DNA from: Methylophaga sp.
Lineage (GTDB): Bacteria > Pseudomonadota > Gammaproteobacteria > Nitrosococcales > Methylophagaceae
Direction of reading: 5' to 3'
NCBI RefSeq assembly: GCF_009711715.1
Contig: NZ_VENF01000004.1
Coordinates: forward strand, 292,431 to 356,430
Length of the DNA stretch: 64,000 bases
The notes under the pieces are model-generated. The model saw only the letters and a program-made list of their open reading frames with translations. It had not been told where the DNA came from and did not search any database. The stretch's first letter is position 1; each line of letters opens with the position of its first letter. Of the stretch, positions 56,180-64,000 are shown piece by piece. The position numbers and the translations under genes were made by a program.

Positions 56180-56472
56180 CAAGCCTATACAGACGTACAC
56201 TAACGCATCGGCTAATGAAACGTTGGGTCATACAGACAAATCTCATTTTAACGTTACTCAGTCTGGATTTAGCTCTTAATAATCCAACTCAGGCCGTGTA
56301 CTAACATATTTTCATATTGACTAGTTTCTCATCACGTCTGGACATCGAATTTAAGCCAACCGAGACAGAGTTCCAACCAACCATGTTATCCCGTTGAATA
56401 GTTTTCTGACCTCAATTCCAACCTGAACATCAAGTGTGATGAATTATAAATTGGGAGTTATAAGACATGATT

Positions 56473-56496
56473 TCCAACCCTGTTTTGCAAATAGCC
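56473..56496 (-). repeat. Right terminal inverted repeat of the ISL3-type transposon
   Basis: The reverse complement starts GGCTATTTGCAA and ends GGTTGGA, matching the left end in 21 of 24 positions. GG is at the outer edge. The 8 bases beyond it, TTTATTTT, do not match the left flank. Confidence 0.82.
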
Positions 56497-56584
56497 TTTA
56501 TTTTGTGCATTAATTCAAAATAGCAGCGGATCACATGTTGTGAGTTAAGTTAATTTTATCTAAACTCAATCGCTCGCAATGGAG

Positions 56585-56646
56585 AGCACTCACAAAAGTA
56601 CATTCAATTTTTTATTCTAAATTTATGTCGTCCACTTGTGAGTGCT
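56585..56646. repeat. Spaced inverted repeat downstream of the AraC-type gene
   Basis: Arms AGCACTCACAA (56585-56595) and TTGTGAGTGCT (56636-56646), perfect over 11 bp, are separated by 40 AT-rich bases. There is no T-run after the stem in the AraC direction. It lies just outside the right transposon end and may be a remnant of another element or a binding site. Confidence 0.5.
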
Positions 56647-56684
56647 TTCCGCCTTTTTACTCTACAGCTATAGCTTGTGTTATT

Positions 56685-57569
56685 TCAGACAGCCATCGAG
56701 TGAAGTTGAATATCTTTACTGGGCGGCTGACCAAAAAAGCGGCTGTATTCCCGACTAAATTGTGACACGCTGGAATAACCTACGTGCATACAAGCGGTGC
56801 TGACATCCATCATTTTTGACAGCATCAGATGTTTTGCCTCATACAGACGTAACTCTTTCTGAAACTGTAATGGGCTCATCGACGTTATTGCCTTAAAGTG
56901 ATGATGGAATGACGATATGCTCATATTCACGCGCTCAGCCAGTTCATCGACTTTCATCGGTTCAGTAAAGTTTTCCTGCAACCAGGAAATGGCAGCCGAG
57001 ACTTTTTGCAGATGGGAACCTGTAGTCGCAATCTGCACGACCAGTTTGCCGATATGACTTTGTAACAGGCGGATATAAATTTCTTCCATCACTAACGGAA
57101 CCAGCAAGGTTGATACTTCTGTTTGAGCTGATAAACCAATTAAACGGGTAGCTGCTTCGATAATATGCGGATTAGCCTGACCAATAAAAATCGGTTTGGT
57201 GTGTGCGGTTTTAGGCAAACCGTAGGGAAACACCTTTAGTGCCGTTTCGGCCAGCTTTTGCTGATCCATATCGATAATCAAACACAAGTAGGGTTCATCT
57301 TCACTGGCCTGAATAATCTTGGCTGAGACCGGCACCTCCGTTGAATAAACAGCCATTCTGGAATCGTCATACTCGTAAACATCACTTCCGATAATGGCGC
57401 GTTTAGCGCCTTGAGCAATAATGCAGATACCGGGCTGGCTATTACCACGAACAGCGACTTCGTCAATTTTAGATACACGAAAAACGCGGACACCTGCGAT
57501 AGGTAAATCAAACAAGCCATCGTGTGGAGCATAACGGCTAAGTAATTCAGCCAAAGGTTTTGTATTCAT
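56685..57569 (-). CDS. AraC-family transcriptional regulator (AraC_N type)
   Basis: 294 aa. The N-terminal 180 residues match the AraC_N ligand domain layout (LPIAGVRVFRVSK, QPGICIIAQGAKRAIIG, ASEDEPYLCLIIDMD). The C-terminal two HTH motifs are VDELAERVNMSISSFHHHFKA (split here at the Ser-Ser) and DVSTACMHVGYSSVSQFSREYSRFFG, shown only in part as QFSREYSRFFG. It follows the alcohol dehydrogenase gene by 54 nt on the same strand. This arrangement recalls YqhC, an AraC_N regulator that controls an aldehyde reductase and dehydrogenase next to it. Confidence 0.88.
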   Translation of the reverse strand: MNTKPLAELLSRYAPHDGLFDLPIAGVRVFRVSKIDEVAVRGNSQPGICIIAQGAKRAIIGSDVYEYDDSRMAVYSTEVPVSAKIIQASEDEPYLCLIIDMDQQKLAETALKVFPYGLPKTAHTKPIFIGQANPHIIEAATRLIGLSAQTEVSTLLVPLVMEEIYIRLLQSHIGKLVVQIATTGSHLQKVSAAISWLQENFTEPMKVDELAERVNMSISSFHHHFKAITSMSPLQFQKELRLYEAKHLMLSKMMDVSTACMHVGYSSVSQFSREYSRFFGQPPSKDIQLHSMAV

Positions 57570-57623
57570 CAGGTCTATCTAAACAAGGAAAAGGGCAGCC
57601 AGAAACTGACTGCCCGTATAGGA

Positions 57624-58670
57624 TTAGGCCGTTAATGATGCCATATCGATGACAAAACGGTAACGCACATCAGAACGTTCCATTCGCTCAAAGGCGGTAT
57701 TAATTTCATCCATTTTGATCATTTCACATTCAGGCAGAATGTTCATTCGACCACAGAAATCCAGCATTTCCTGAGTTTCTTTGATACCACCAATTAATGA
57801 GCCCGCAATGCGGCGGCGACCGAAAACCATCGGCGCTGTGTTTGGCCCTTCAATAGGACCAATCTGACCGACCATAACCAGAGTGGCATCATTATCTAAT
57901 AGTGGGATGTAAGGATTAAGATCATGATTTACTGGCACGGTATCGATAATCAGATCAAAACTGGAAGCGGCAGCCGCCATTGCGTCTTCATCTTTAGATA
58001 CCAAGAAGTTATGAGCGCCCAGTTCTTGCGCATCGGCTTCTTTTTTCGGTGATGTACTGATGACTGTCACATCAGCACCTAAACCAACAGCGAGTTTAAT
58101 GGCCATATGACCTAAACCGCCCATGCCAACGACACCTACACGGCTACCAGGTCCGACATTCCATTCTCTCAAAGGTGAATAAGTAGTGATACCTGCACAT
58201 AATAATGGCGCGGCTTTAGCCAGATCCAGATTTTCTGGCAGGCGTAATACAAATTCTTCACGAACAACGATGTGTTTGGAGTAACCACCTTGTGTCATAT
58301 CATTAGTAATACGGTCTGGTGAACCATATGTCAGTGTAAAAGTATTACGACAGTATTGTTCATGGTCGTTATGGCATTCATCACATTCCTGACAGCTATC
58401 GACCATACAGCCAACAGCGACATGATCACCGACGTTATATTTGCTGACATTGCTGCCAACGGCAGTCACACGGCCGACTATTTCATGACCTGGCACAACA
58501 GGGTATGAAGACCCACCCCAATCATTTCTGGCAACGTGTAAATCGGAGTGACACACACCGCAATAGAGGATTTCCATTGCTACATCATTATCGCGTAATT
58601 CTCTACGTTCAAAGTGATATGGGGCGAGCGGGGTATCGGAGGAATGAGCTGCGTAACCAACAGTTTTCAT
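57624..58670 (-). CDS. Zinc-dependent NAD(P) alcohol dehydrogenase (YahK/cinnamyl-alcohol type)
   Basis: 348 aa, medium-chain dehydrogenase. The catalytic zinc ligands are in YCGVCHSDLH and PGHEIVGRV; the structural zinc uses the four Cys in DSCQECDECHNDHEQYC and the one before. The cofactor loop is VGVVGMGGLGHMAIKLA. The preference is likely NADPH, as in YahK, which reduces many aldehydes. The neighbouring AraC_N regulator suggests induction by reactive aldehydes. Confidence 0.9.
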   Translation of the reverse strand: MKTVGYAAHSSDTPLAPYHFERRELRDNDVAMEILYCGVCHSDLHVARNDWGGSSYPVVPGHEIVGRVTAVGSNVSKYNVGDHVAVGCMVDSCQECDECHNDHEQYCRNTFTLTYGSPDRITNDMTQGGYSKHIVVREEFVLRLPENLDLAKAAPLLCAGITTYSPLREWNVGPGSRVGVVGMGGLGHMAIKLAVGLGADVTVISTSPKKEADAQELGAHNFLVSKDEDAMAAAASSFDLIIDTVPVNHDLNPYIPLLDNDATLVMVGQIGPIEGPNTAPMVFGRRRIAGSLIGGIKETQEMLDFCGRMNILPECEMIKMDEINTAFERMERSDVRYRFVIDMASLTA

Positions 58671-58879
58671 AGATGTAACTCCCTTAGATAAAAGAATTAG
58701 AGGTGAAAATACTATAGACGGAACGATGAGAAACCACTTGCCTAATACTACAGCCTTTATGTGTGTTTCTACGTAAATTAAATGCTATCGTTTTAGTCAT
58801 CCCAGTAATAAACACGGGGTAACTTACCTGTGTATCTATAGTGACTCAGTCACATCCACAACGTTCCAGAAATGGACGT

Positions 58880-60856
58880 TTAGCTGCCGATAACACCACC
58901 ATCATTTTTAGTAATCAGCACCGTTGTTGAGCGTGGGCGTGTTTTACCATCAGAAGCCGGGTAGCTTAATCCTGGATGCTGGATATTAACCCACATCGCT
59001 TTGTAATCAGGACTCCAGGTAATCCCGGTCAGTTCACAGCCTCTCGGTCCAACTAAAAAGCGTTTGATTTCCTGCGTTTGCGGGTTGGCACATAACACCT
59101 GATTACAGCCCATGTTTGCCATGAACGGATCGTCGTCATCATAGTCAGTCATAATCCACAAACGGCCATCCTGATCAAAGCCTAAACCATCAGGTGAGGA
59201 GAAAATATCTCCTTGAATATTACCGACTAAATGATCGGCTACTTTGTGACCTTCAGCATCAGTGGCGTCTGGCTTCTCACCTGCAATAACGAATAATGAC
59301 CAGTTGAATGAGGTAGCTGCCGGATTGGCTTGCTCCTCCATGATTTTGATTATCTGACCATGACGATTATCAGGACGTGGGTTGGCGGCATTAACAGCAA
59401 ATTCTTTGCCGCGTTTATTGTTGTTGGTCAGTGACACATAAACATCCAAATTGTGCGGATTCACTGTGGCCCATTCCGGACGGTCCATGGGTGTTGCACC
59501 TAATAGATCAGCCGCAGCCCGAGCATTAACTAAAACTTCAGCCTGGCTGGGGAAACCATTTTCTGCTGTTAGCCCTTCATTACCATGTACCAATGGTAAC
59601 CAACGACCCGTGCCATCATCGTTAAAACGCCCCACATACAATGTGCCTTCATCCAATATGTCTTTATTATTGTGCATCTGGGTTTTATCAAAGCGTTGAG
59701 ACGGTACGAATTTATAGACATATTCACCACGAGTATCGTCACCAGAGTAAAACGCCAACTGACCATTATCTGCCAGTGAAGGTGCTACACACTCGCGGCA
59801 GAAACGACCAAAGGCTGTGCGTTTAATGGGTTTGCTTTGCGGATCAAAAGGATCAATTTCGACGACCCAACCAAAACGATTAGGCTCGTTGACGTAACCC
59901 TGATGGGGCAGTGAAGCATCCGGTGTTGCATCAAAACGCGCATCAATCGTGCTCCAGCCATAATAATTGTCGTTTTTGTCATTAGAAATGCCATAACGGT
60001 GATGAGAGACACGAGACTGGTAATCTGTTTTGTCGTGATTGAAGAAATAGTTATGCCAATTTTCTTCACAGGCCAGATAGGTACCCCACGGAGTGAAACC
60101 ATTCGAGCAATTATTCAAGGTGCCGATAATTTCATTGCCATCAGGATCAGCGACTGTTTTGAATAGGTCATGACCGGCTAAGGGACCGCTGGCCTGCATC
60201 GGTGTTAATGTTGAGATACGGCGGTTATAGAGTGAGGGGTAAACGCGTTGCCATTCACCGTGACTGTCTTTTTTCACTTCAATGACACTGACACCGTGAG
60301 CCGCTTGTTCTTTTTTGACATCGTCGGGCAAACGTTTGCCATTGCCATCATAAATCAATCCATCGGTATGGATGGTGGGATTAATGTATTCATGATTGAT
60401 CACCATCAAGCCACGATTATTGTTGTCGGGAAAGGCAAAAAAGTGCATGCCATCATGGTTATCACCAGCCTGTTTCAGCTGTTCCTGCCAGGTATTACTG
60501 GCATCGGCTTTCCATTTTGTTGCTCCTGTTTCCACCGGATCACCCCAGGAGAAGAAGGCTTTTGCCTGATAGCCATCCGCGACCACGACTTCATCAAATA
60601 AGGGATCGGTACGTGGCTGAATAGGCTGAAAACCAATATATGGGGCTGGGGGGATGGCATTTTCACCGGCAAAGGCAAAACGACTACCCATGCTCAGTCC
60701 TAGAAAGCCTATAACGGCGGCATTTAAACTGCCTTTTAAAACATCACGGCGTGATAACGCCATTTTATCCAGGCTTTTTTGCTCGGTGCTGTTAATAATC
60801 TCATCATCATAAGATGCCAGGCGTTGATGAAAATCTGAGTGTGTCGGCTGTGTCAT
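58880..60856 (-). CDS. phoX: PhoX-family alkaline phosphatase (Tat-exported)
   Basis: 658 aa. A long N-region precedes the twin-arginine motif SRRDVLKGS (about residues 35-43) and hydrophobic core, so it is folded before export. The DUF839/PhoX beta-propeller follows, with VINHEYINPTIH, CSNGFTPWGTYLACEENWHNYF (split here), GRFCRECVAPS, and the late MTDYDDDDPF. PhoX enzymes use Fe and Ca to release phosphate from phospho-monoesters in the periplasm or outside. It is the last gene of the phytase-ExbBD-TonB-PhoX operon. Confidence 0.9.
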   Translation of the reverse strand: MTQPTHSDFHQRLASYDDEIINSTEQKSLDKMALSRRDVLKGSLNAAVIGFLGLSMGSRFAFAGENAIPPAPYIGFQPIQPRTDPLFDEVVVADGYQAKAFFSWGDPVETGATKWKADASNTWQEQLKQAGDNHDGMHFFAFPDNNNRGLMVINHEYINPTIHTDGLIYDGNGKRLPDDVKKEQAAHGVSVIEVKKDSHGEWQRVYPSLYNRRISTLTPMQASGPLAGHDLFKTVADPDGNEIIGTLNNCSNGFTPWGTYLACEENWHNYFFNHDKTDYQSRVSHHRYGISNDKNDNYYGWSTIDARFDATPDASLPHQGYVNEPNRFGWVVEIDPFDPQSKPIKRTAFGRFCRECVAPSLADNGQLAFYSGDDTRGEYVYKFVPSQRFDKTQMHNNKDILDEGTLYVGRFNDDGTGRWLPLVHGNEGLTAENGFPSQAEVLVNARAAADLLGATPMDRPEWATVNPHNLDVYVSLTNNNKRGKEFAVNAANPRPDNRHGQIIKIMEEQANPAATSFNWSLFVIAGEKPDATDAEGHKVADHLVGNIQGDIFSSPDGLGFDQDGRLWIMTDYDDDDPFMANMGCNQVLCANPQTQEIKRFLVGPRGCELTGITWSPDYKAMWVNIQHPGLSYPASDGKTRPRSTTVLITKNDGGVIGS

Positions 60857-60872
60857 GGCGAGTTATCTTCTT

Positions 60873-61700
60873 TTAATGAATACGGTATTCAAAGGTGTTA
60901 CGAACATTCGGTACAGGTACCGCTTTTCCGTTAACCATACGAGGCGCGTAACGAAAGGTTTTGGCAGCAGCTAATGATGGCCGTTCAAACATCGGATGAC
61001 AGTCAGCCAATACCTCGGGAGACTCTACACGGCCTTGTTTGTTTACGGTATATCGAACAGTGCAATCACCTTCCAGACCTTTACGCAAAGCAGTTCTGGG
61101 ATAGTCCGGTACCTGTTTTTCAATCGGTTTATAGTGTTCCACAGAAAATGTTTCAGTTGCTAGCTCGGATGGATTACTTTGTGTTTTTTGTGGCACATTT
61201 TGCTTATTACTACTTGTCAGTACTGGGCTGTCAGGCAACTTTTCTGCAGGTTTTTCTTGCTTTGTCGGTTGGCTGACAGGCGGAACCGGCTTGTCTTTAA
61301 GTGGTTTTATTTGCTTTTCTATTTTCTTTTTTACAGGTGTTTTTGGTGCGGGTTTTTCTATCGGTTTGGCTATGGGGTTTTCAACGCGTTTAAAGGCCAG
61401 TTCATTTTCAACAATACTTTGTTTAGGTTTAACTTTTGGCTCGATAACAGGTTCAGGTATAACCACCGGCTTTACCTCTTCGAACACGGCTTTTTTTACC
61501 GGCTGAGGAAGTTCGACCATGCGGATATTCACTGTTTTAACGACCGGTTCATGCTGAGTCACCGGTGTCCATGAGTGAAATAATAATGCGGCAATGGCAA
61601 TATGAAACAAACCTACTTCAATTAATGCAGATTTGTTTATCTCAGAGGCAGTAAACGGTTTACTTAGATAAAGTGGATCACGCATAGCTAACTCAGGCAT
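60873..61700 (-). CDS. TonB-family energy transducer
   Basis: 275 aa. One N-terminal membrane helix (about residues 27-44) has the Ser/His region that contacts ExbB. A long Pro/Lys/Glu-rich spacer crosses the periplasm. The TonB C-terminal domain starts at VPDYPRTALRKGLEGDCTVRY (split after Leu) and ends NTFEYRI. Two cysteines, in GDCTV and ADCHP, may form a disulfide. The gene overlaps exbD by 8 bp and lies 16 nt before phoX. It should power an outer-membrane receptor that is not in the window. Confidence 0.9.
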   Translation of the reverse strand: MPELAMRDPLYLSKPFTASEINKSALIEVGLFHIAIAALLFHSWTPVTQHEPVVKTVNIRMVELPQPVKKAVFEEVKPVVIPEPVIEPKVKPKQSIVENELAFKRVENPIAKPIEKPAPKTPVKKKIEKQIKPLKDKPVPPVSQPTKQEKPAEKLPDSPVLTSSNKQNVPQKTQSNPSELATETFSVEHYKPIEKQVPDYPRTALRKGLEGDCTVRYTVNKQGRVESPEVLADCHPMFERPSLAAAKTFRYAPRMVNGKAVPVPNVRNTFEYRIH

Positions 61701-62142
61701 CGGGCGACTCCGTAATCAGGCCCACATCATCGATACCCACTTGCTGTAATGCGGCAATCGCTTTTACAACTGAAGCGTAATCCGTGGCTTTATCACCACG
61801 GATAAAAAATAGCAGCTTGTCATTCTGCTGTTTAATCTGCTCTATTTTTTCGACCATGTCATCCAAGCTGACTGCTTGATCTGAGCGGGATTGAATATCG
61901 ACTTCTGAACCCACATTCCAGTAATAACTGCCATCAGCAACCACCGATAAAGTCAGAATCGTTTTCTGACTATCAGTGGGTAACGCTTCCGCTGCAACCT
62001 TAGGTAATTCAAGTTTAACGCCTTGTACCAGTAGCGGAGCTGTGACCATAAAAATCACTAACAACACCAGCATCACATCGATATAAGGCACCACATTCAT
62101 TTCTGCCTTCAAGGCATGTTTAGCAACCGGTTTTCTTAGCAT
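61693..62142 (-). CDS. ExbD/TolR-family biopolymer transport protein
   Basis: 149 aa with a short cytoplasmic start, one membrane helix and a periplasmic domain. The helix carries the proton-path aspartate in MNVVPYIDVMLVLLVIFMVT, cut here at the Thr; the sequence style is closer to TolR than to ExbD. It overlaps the tonB-like gene, so it works in the same TonB complex by context. Confidence 0.9.
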   Translation of the reverse strand: MLRKPVAKHALKAEMNVVPYIDVMLVLLVIFMVTAPLLVQGVKLELPKVAAEALPTDSQKTILTLSVVADGSYYWNVGSEVDIQSRSDQAVSLDDMVEKIEQIKQQNDKLLFFIRGDKATDYASVVKAIAALQQVGIDDVGLITESPDA

Positions 62143-62149
62143 GACGACC

Positions 62150-62851
62150 TCACGCAGCCTTTGCCAATGGTGCTCTGTGCATCACTCGCTGTAATCGGGT
62201 GATGAACTCATTACCAAAATGATAATAAAGCGTACTGATAGCCCCGGCGCGTTTACTCAGCTGGTTATAAGCAACCACTGCCGGGATCGCTGCAAATAAG
62301 CCGATAGCGGTGGCAATCAGGGCTTCAGCAATACCCGGGGCCACGGTGTTTAATGTCGCTTGTTCAACCTGGGACAGGCCAATAAACGAGTTCATAATGC
62401 CCCAGACCGTACCGAACAAGCCGATGTAGGGGCTGACTGAACCAATGGTAGCCAGGTAAGAAAGACCTTTTTCAAGTTCGGCTTCCTGCTCGCCAATATT
62501 CACCAGCATGGCACGTTCTACATTTTCTACCTTTTCATCCTGCGGCATAGTGGCGATATGCTGATATTTCTCATACTCCTGCCAGCCAGCCTGAAATATG
62601 GCTGGAATCGCTTTGTGTAAAGTCGCTTTTGTTGTTGCTTCAGGTAATGACGTCATATCCGCCGTTTGTCTGAATTGCTGCTGAAACAGCTTATTTTGTT
62701 TCTCCAGACGACTTAATACATTTGAACGCCACAGGATCAGATACCAGCTTACCATCGATGCCAGTACTAAAATCAGCATCACAATTTTCACTAAAACGCT
62801 GGCATCACTGACCAGACCCCAAATAGTCATTTCATGCATTGCAGTTTCCAT
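62150..62851 (-). CDS. ExbB/TolQ-family proton channel protein
   Basis: 233 aa with three membrane helices (about 17-37, 135-158, 170-192). The key helix reads SPYIGLFGTVWGIMNSFIGL and the last one GIAEALIATAIGLFAAIPAV, as in TolQ. With the ExbD-like and TonB-like proteins downstream it forms the inner-membrane motor. The gene lies 7 nt before exbD and 10 nt after the phytase stop. Confidence 0.9.
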   Translation of the reverse strand: METAMHEMTIWGLVSDASVLVKIVMLILVLASMVSWYLILWRSNVLSRLEKQNKLFQQQFRQTADMTSLPEATTKATLHKAIPAIFQAGWQEYEKYQHIATMPQDEKVENVERAMLVNIGEQEAELEKGLSYLATIGSVSPYIGLFGTVWGIMNSFIGLSQVEQATLNTVAPGIAEALIATAIGLFAAIPAVVAYNQLSKRAGAISTLYYHFGNEFITRLQRVMHRAPLAKAA

Positions 62852-62861
62852 GATTGACTCC

Positions 62862-64000
62862 TTATTTGCTCAGTTTAGACAGGCCGAGTTGATCAGCAAT
62901 CTCTGACCAGGGCACATATTTGAAGTTTTGATTTTCCAATGGCATGCGATTGCGTCCATCCTGAACAACTAACATGCCTTGCTGCCATGGTTGGCCAAAA
63001 TTGACGCTACTGACATCCAGACCATCTGTTTCTGAAACACCATCAATGCCGGATGCTGTATTAAAGCCAATACGAAATACACCGCGATAAGTGAAGGGTG
63101 GCAGAGCATCAAGCACAACATAGCTATCATTGCCCTGACTGGATATCACTAGATAATCCTGTTTGTCGTTCTGATACAAACTGATCCCTTCGATATCGTC
63201 TTTCAGATGTTCACCGACAGGCATGACCTGAGTCATCACCGTAGATTGATCGGCACGGGCATCAAGTGTCCAGACTGCTCTGTTTTCTTCACCAATAAAT
63301 AAACGATCATGTTTATCATCGGCCACACAGCCTTCAGGTTGCGTGGCAACTTTAAATTCACGGACCAGTTCACCGGCAATCTTGCCTTGTTTGTCCTGCA
63401 TCTGATATTGGAAAAAGCGGCCGTCTTTATCATTCACAATGGTGTAGATATCACCTTGTTTATTTTTATACATACACAGGCCATAAATATCCTGTGCCGT
63501 GGTGCTAACTTCACCCATTTCAGTGACAAGACGACTTGCTGGATCGATGGCAAACACATGCAGTGAGTTATGATCACGATTGCTGGCAACCGCTAAATCA
63601 ATCTGTTTACCATTGAAATGAAAACCATGACGGACATCGACATTATTCAGTCGTCCAACAGGCAAAAATTGCTGGGTTTTGCCTTTTAAATCATAAACAA
63701 CTAAACCGCCTTGTTTATCCGTACCTAATACCAGACTTTGTTCCGGGTTGGCTTTGTTGACCCAGATAGCTGGATCATCAGCCGCATCGCCTAAGCTTGG
63801 TACAGCATCGGTTTGTATTGCTGGTTTAACCAGCGGGATAGGCGGGGGCGATGTCAGCGATGTATGCGTCCATGGGGTCCTAGGGATTTTGCCTCCAAAT
63901 ACTGCAAAAACCGTTGAAGGCCCCGTATTTACTGGCCTCCAAGCCACTATTAATTTTAATTTAGCTCGAGTTTCAGTATCTTCTTCGGCCTTTGGGTCAA
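62862..64000 (-). CDS. Beta-propeller 3-phytase (5' end may be outside the window)
   Basis: The propeller domain starts about DAADDPAIWVNKANPEQS and runs to the end. Family parts are VLGTDKQGGLVVYDL, NNVDVRHGF, YGLCMYKNKQGDIY, QPEGCVADDKHDRLFIGEE, EGISLYQND and ISSQGNDSYVV. It would free phosphate from phytate with Ca. A GTG at 63947 could start a 361-aa form, but the first 30 residues (VNTGPSTVFAVFGGKIPRTP) are no signal peptide and the frame continues open to the edge of the window. A two-domain phytase, or a joined sequence, is possible. Confidence 0.8.
   Translation of the reverse strand, partial: DPKAEEDTETRAKLKLIVAWRPVNTGPSTVFAVFGGKIPRTPWTHTSLTSPPPIPLVKPAIQTDAVPSLGDAADDPAIWVNKANPEQSLVLGTDKQGGLVVYDLKGKTQQFLPVGRLNNVDVRHGFHFNGKQIDLAVASNRDHNSLHVFAIDPASRLVTEMGEVSTTAQDIYGLCMYKNKQGDIYTIVNDKDGRFFQYQMQDKQGKIAGELVREFKVATQPEGCVADDKHDRLFIGEENRAVWTLDARADQSTVMTQVMPVGEHLKDDIEGISLYQNDKQDYLVISSQGNDSYVVLDALPPFTYRGVFRIGFNTASGIDGVSETDGLDVSSVNFGQPWQQGMLVVQDGRNRMPLENQNFKYVPWSEIADQLGLSKLSK

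Larger units (their letters stand above)
45790..56496 (+). mobile_element. 10.7-kb ISL3-type transposon carrying a type I restriction-modification system and an OLD nuclease
   Basis: The ends are 24-bp inverted repeats, 21 of 24 identical, with GG outermost (45790-45813 and 56473-56496). Both start GGCTATTTGCAA and share a second block GGTTGGA. Inside are hsdM, hsdS, hsdR, a DDE transposase of the ISL3 family, an OLD nuclease and a DUF6173-like gene, all on the plus strand. Length is 10,707 bp. ISL3 elements are known to have GG-starting repeats of 15-40 bp, 8-bp target duplications, and sometimes passenger genes. No 8-bp duplication is seen: the left flank is TGAATTCA and the right flank TTTATTTT. 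The left end cuts a sensor gene. The composition is visibly more AT-rich than the DNA to the left. Confidence 0.82.
56180..56684. other. Gene-free stretch holding the right end of the transposon
   Basis: 505 AT-rich bases without a credible gene. It contains a 10-base inverted match to the hsdM operator unit (CAACCATGTT, 56378-56387), the right terminal repeat 56473-56496, and beyond it an inverted repeat at 56585-56646. The last 40 bases lead into the end of the AraC-type gene. Confidence 0.7.

Noticed and set aside
56165..56235. Possible integron attC-like site after the DUF6173-like gene (TAACAAGCC ... CGTTGGGT)
   Set aside because: The outer seven-base boxes do not pair properly (TCATAAC against GTTGGGT) and no integrase or second cassette is present.
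60974..61574. Open frames on the plus strand through the tonB spacer rich in Phe, Leu and Tyr
   Set aside because: They are the reverse reading of Lys/Glu/Pro-rich repeats in TonB, with no start signals.

Overview
The window looks like the chromosome of a gammaproteobacterium. The marker gene orders yibN-grxC-secB-gpsA and rpsU-yqeY-dnaG-rpoD, Gram-negative envelope genes and the general protein style fit the Thiotrichales/Piscirickettsiaceae (for example Methylophaga). That placement is inference from gene content; there is no rRNA here to settle it.

Region 1 (1-19 kb) is mostly core genome: an envC-like 5' end, gpmI, a BigR/SqrR-type sulfur-responsive repressor next to yibN-grxC-secB-gpsA, a lipoprotein, a MidA-type methyltransferase, a folate cluster (folM-like, folK, folB), plsY, tsaD, the macromolecular-synthesis operon rpsU-yqeY-dnaG-rpoD followed by a tRNA-Ile2(CAU), a BCCT transporter, a porin and pdxH. 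Region 2 (18.9-27.5 kb) holds small envelope-stress proteins (entericidin-like, acidic lipoprotein, DUF883/YqjD-like, YqjE-like), a chemoreceptor coupled to a SCO-like copper protein, an EAL phosphodiesterase convergent with a BLUF blue-light sensor, a secreted glutathione peroxidase, and an OmpA-lipoprotein/TolC pair. Region 3 (27.7-33 kb) is an LPS/glycan cluster: WaaL-like ligase, GT9, two GT4 enzymes and an ELM1-like protein. Region 4 (33-45.8 kb) mixes tpx, a receiver-less sigma-54 activator, MscS, a WG-repeat protein, an esterase lipoprotein, a TPP-enzyme/aldehyde dehydrogenase pair, an orphan MotB, a diguanylate cyclase, and a CHASE-PAS sensor that stops abruptly.

Region 5 (45,790-56,496) is the most striking part. 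It is a 10,707-bp element bounded by 24-bp terminal inverted repeats (21 of 24 identical, GG outermost). Its order is tandem operator-like repeats, hsdM, hsdS, hsdR, an ISL3-family transposase beginning 4 nt after hsdR, an OLD-family ATPase/TOPRIM nuclease, and a small DUF6173-like gene. I read it as an ISL3-type transposon whose cargo is a complete type I restriction-modification system plus a second putative defence module, expressed as one tightly packed operon together with the transposase. The left repeat lies exactly where the CHASE-PAS sensor gene is cut. No target duplication is seen and the rest of the sensor gene does not follow on the right, so the flank was probably rearranged after insertion.

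Region 6 (56.5-64 kb) lies to the right of the element and is also visibly more AT-rich than the first 45 kb. It carries an AraC regulator, a zinc alcohol dehydrogenase, and a phosphate-scavenging operon read right to left: phytase, ExbB/TolQ, ExbD/TolR, TonB and Tat-exported PhoX. The phytase frame stays open to the window edge.
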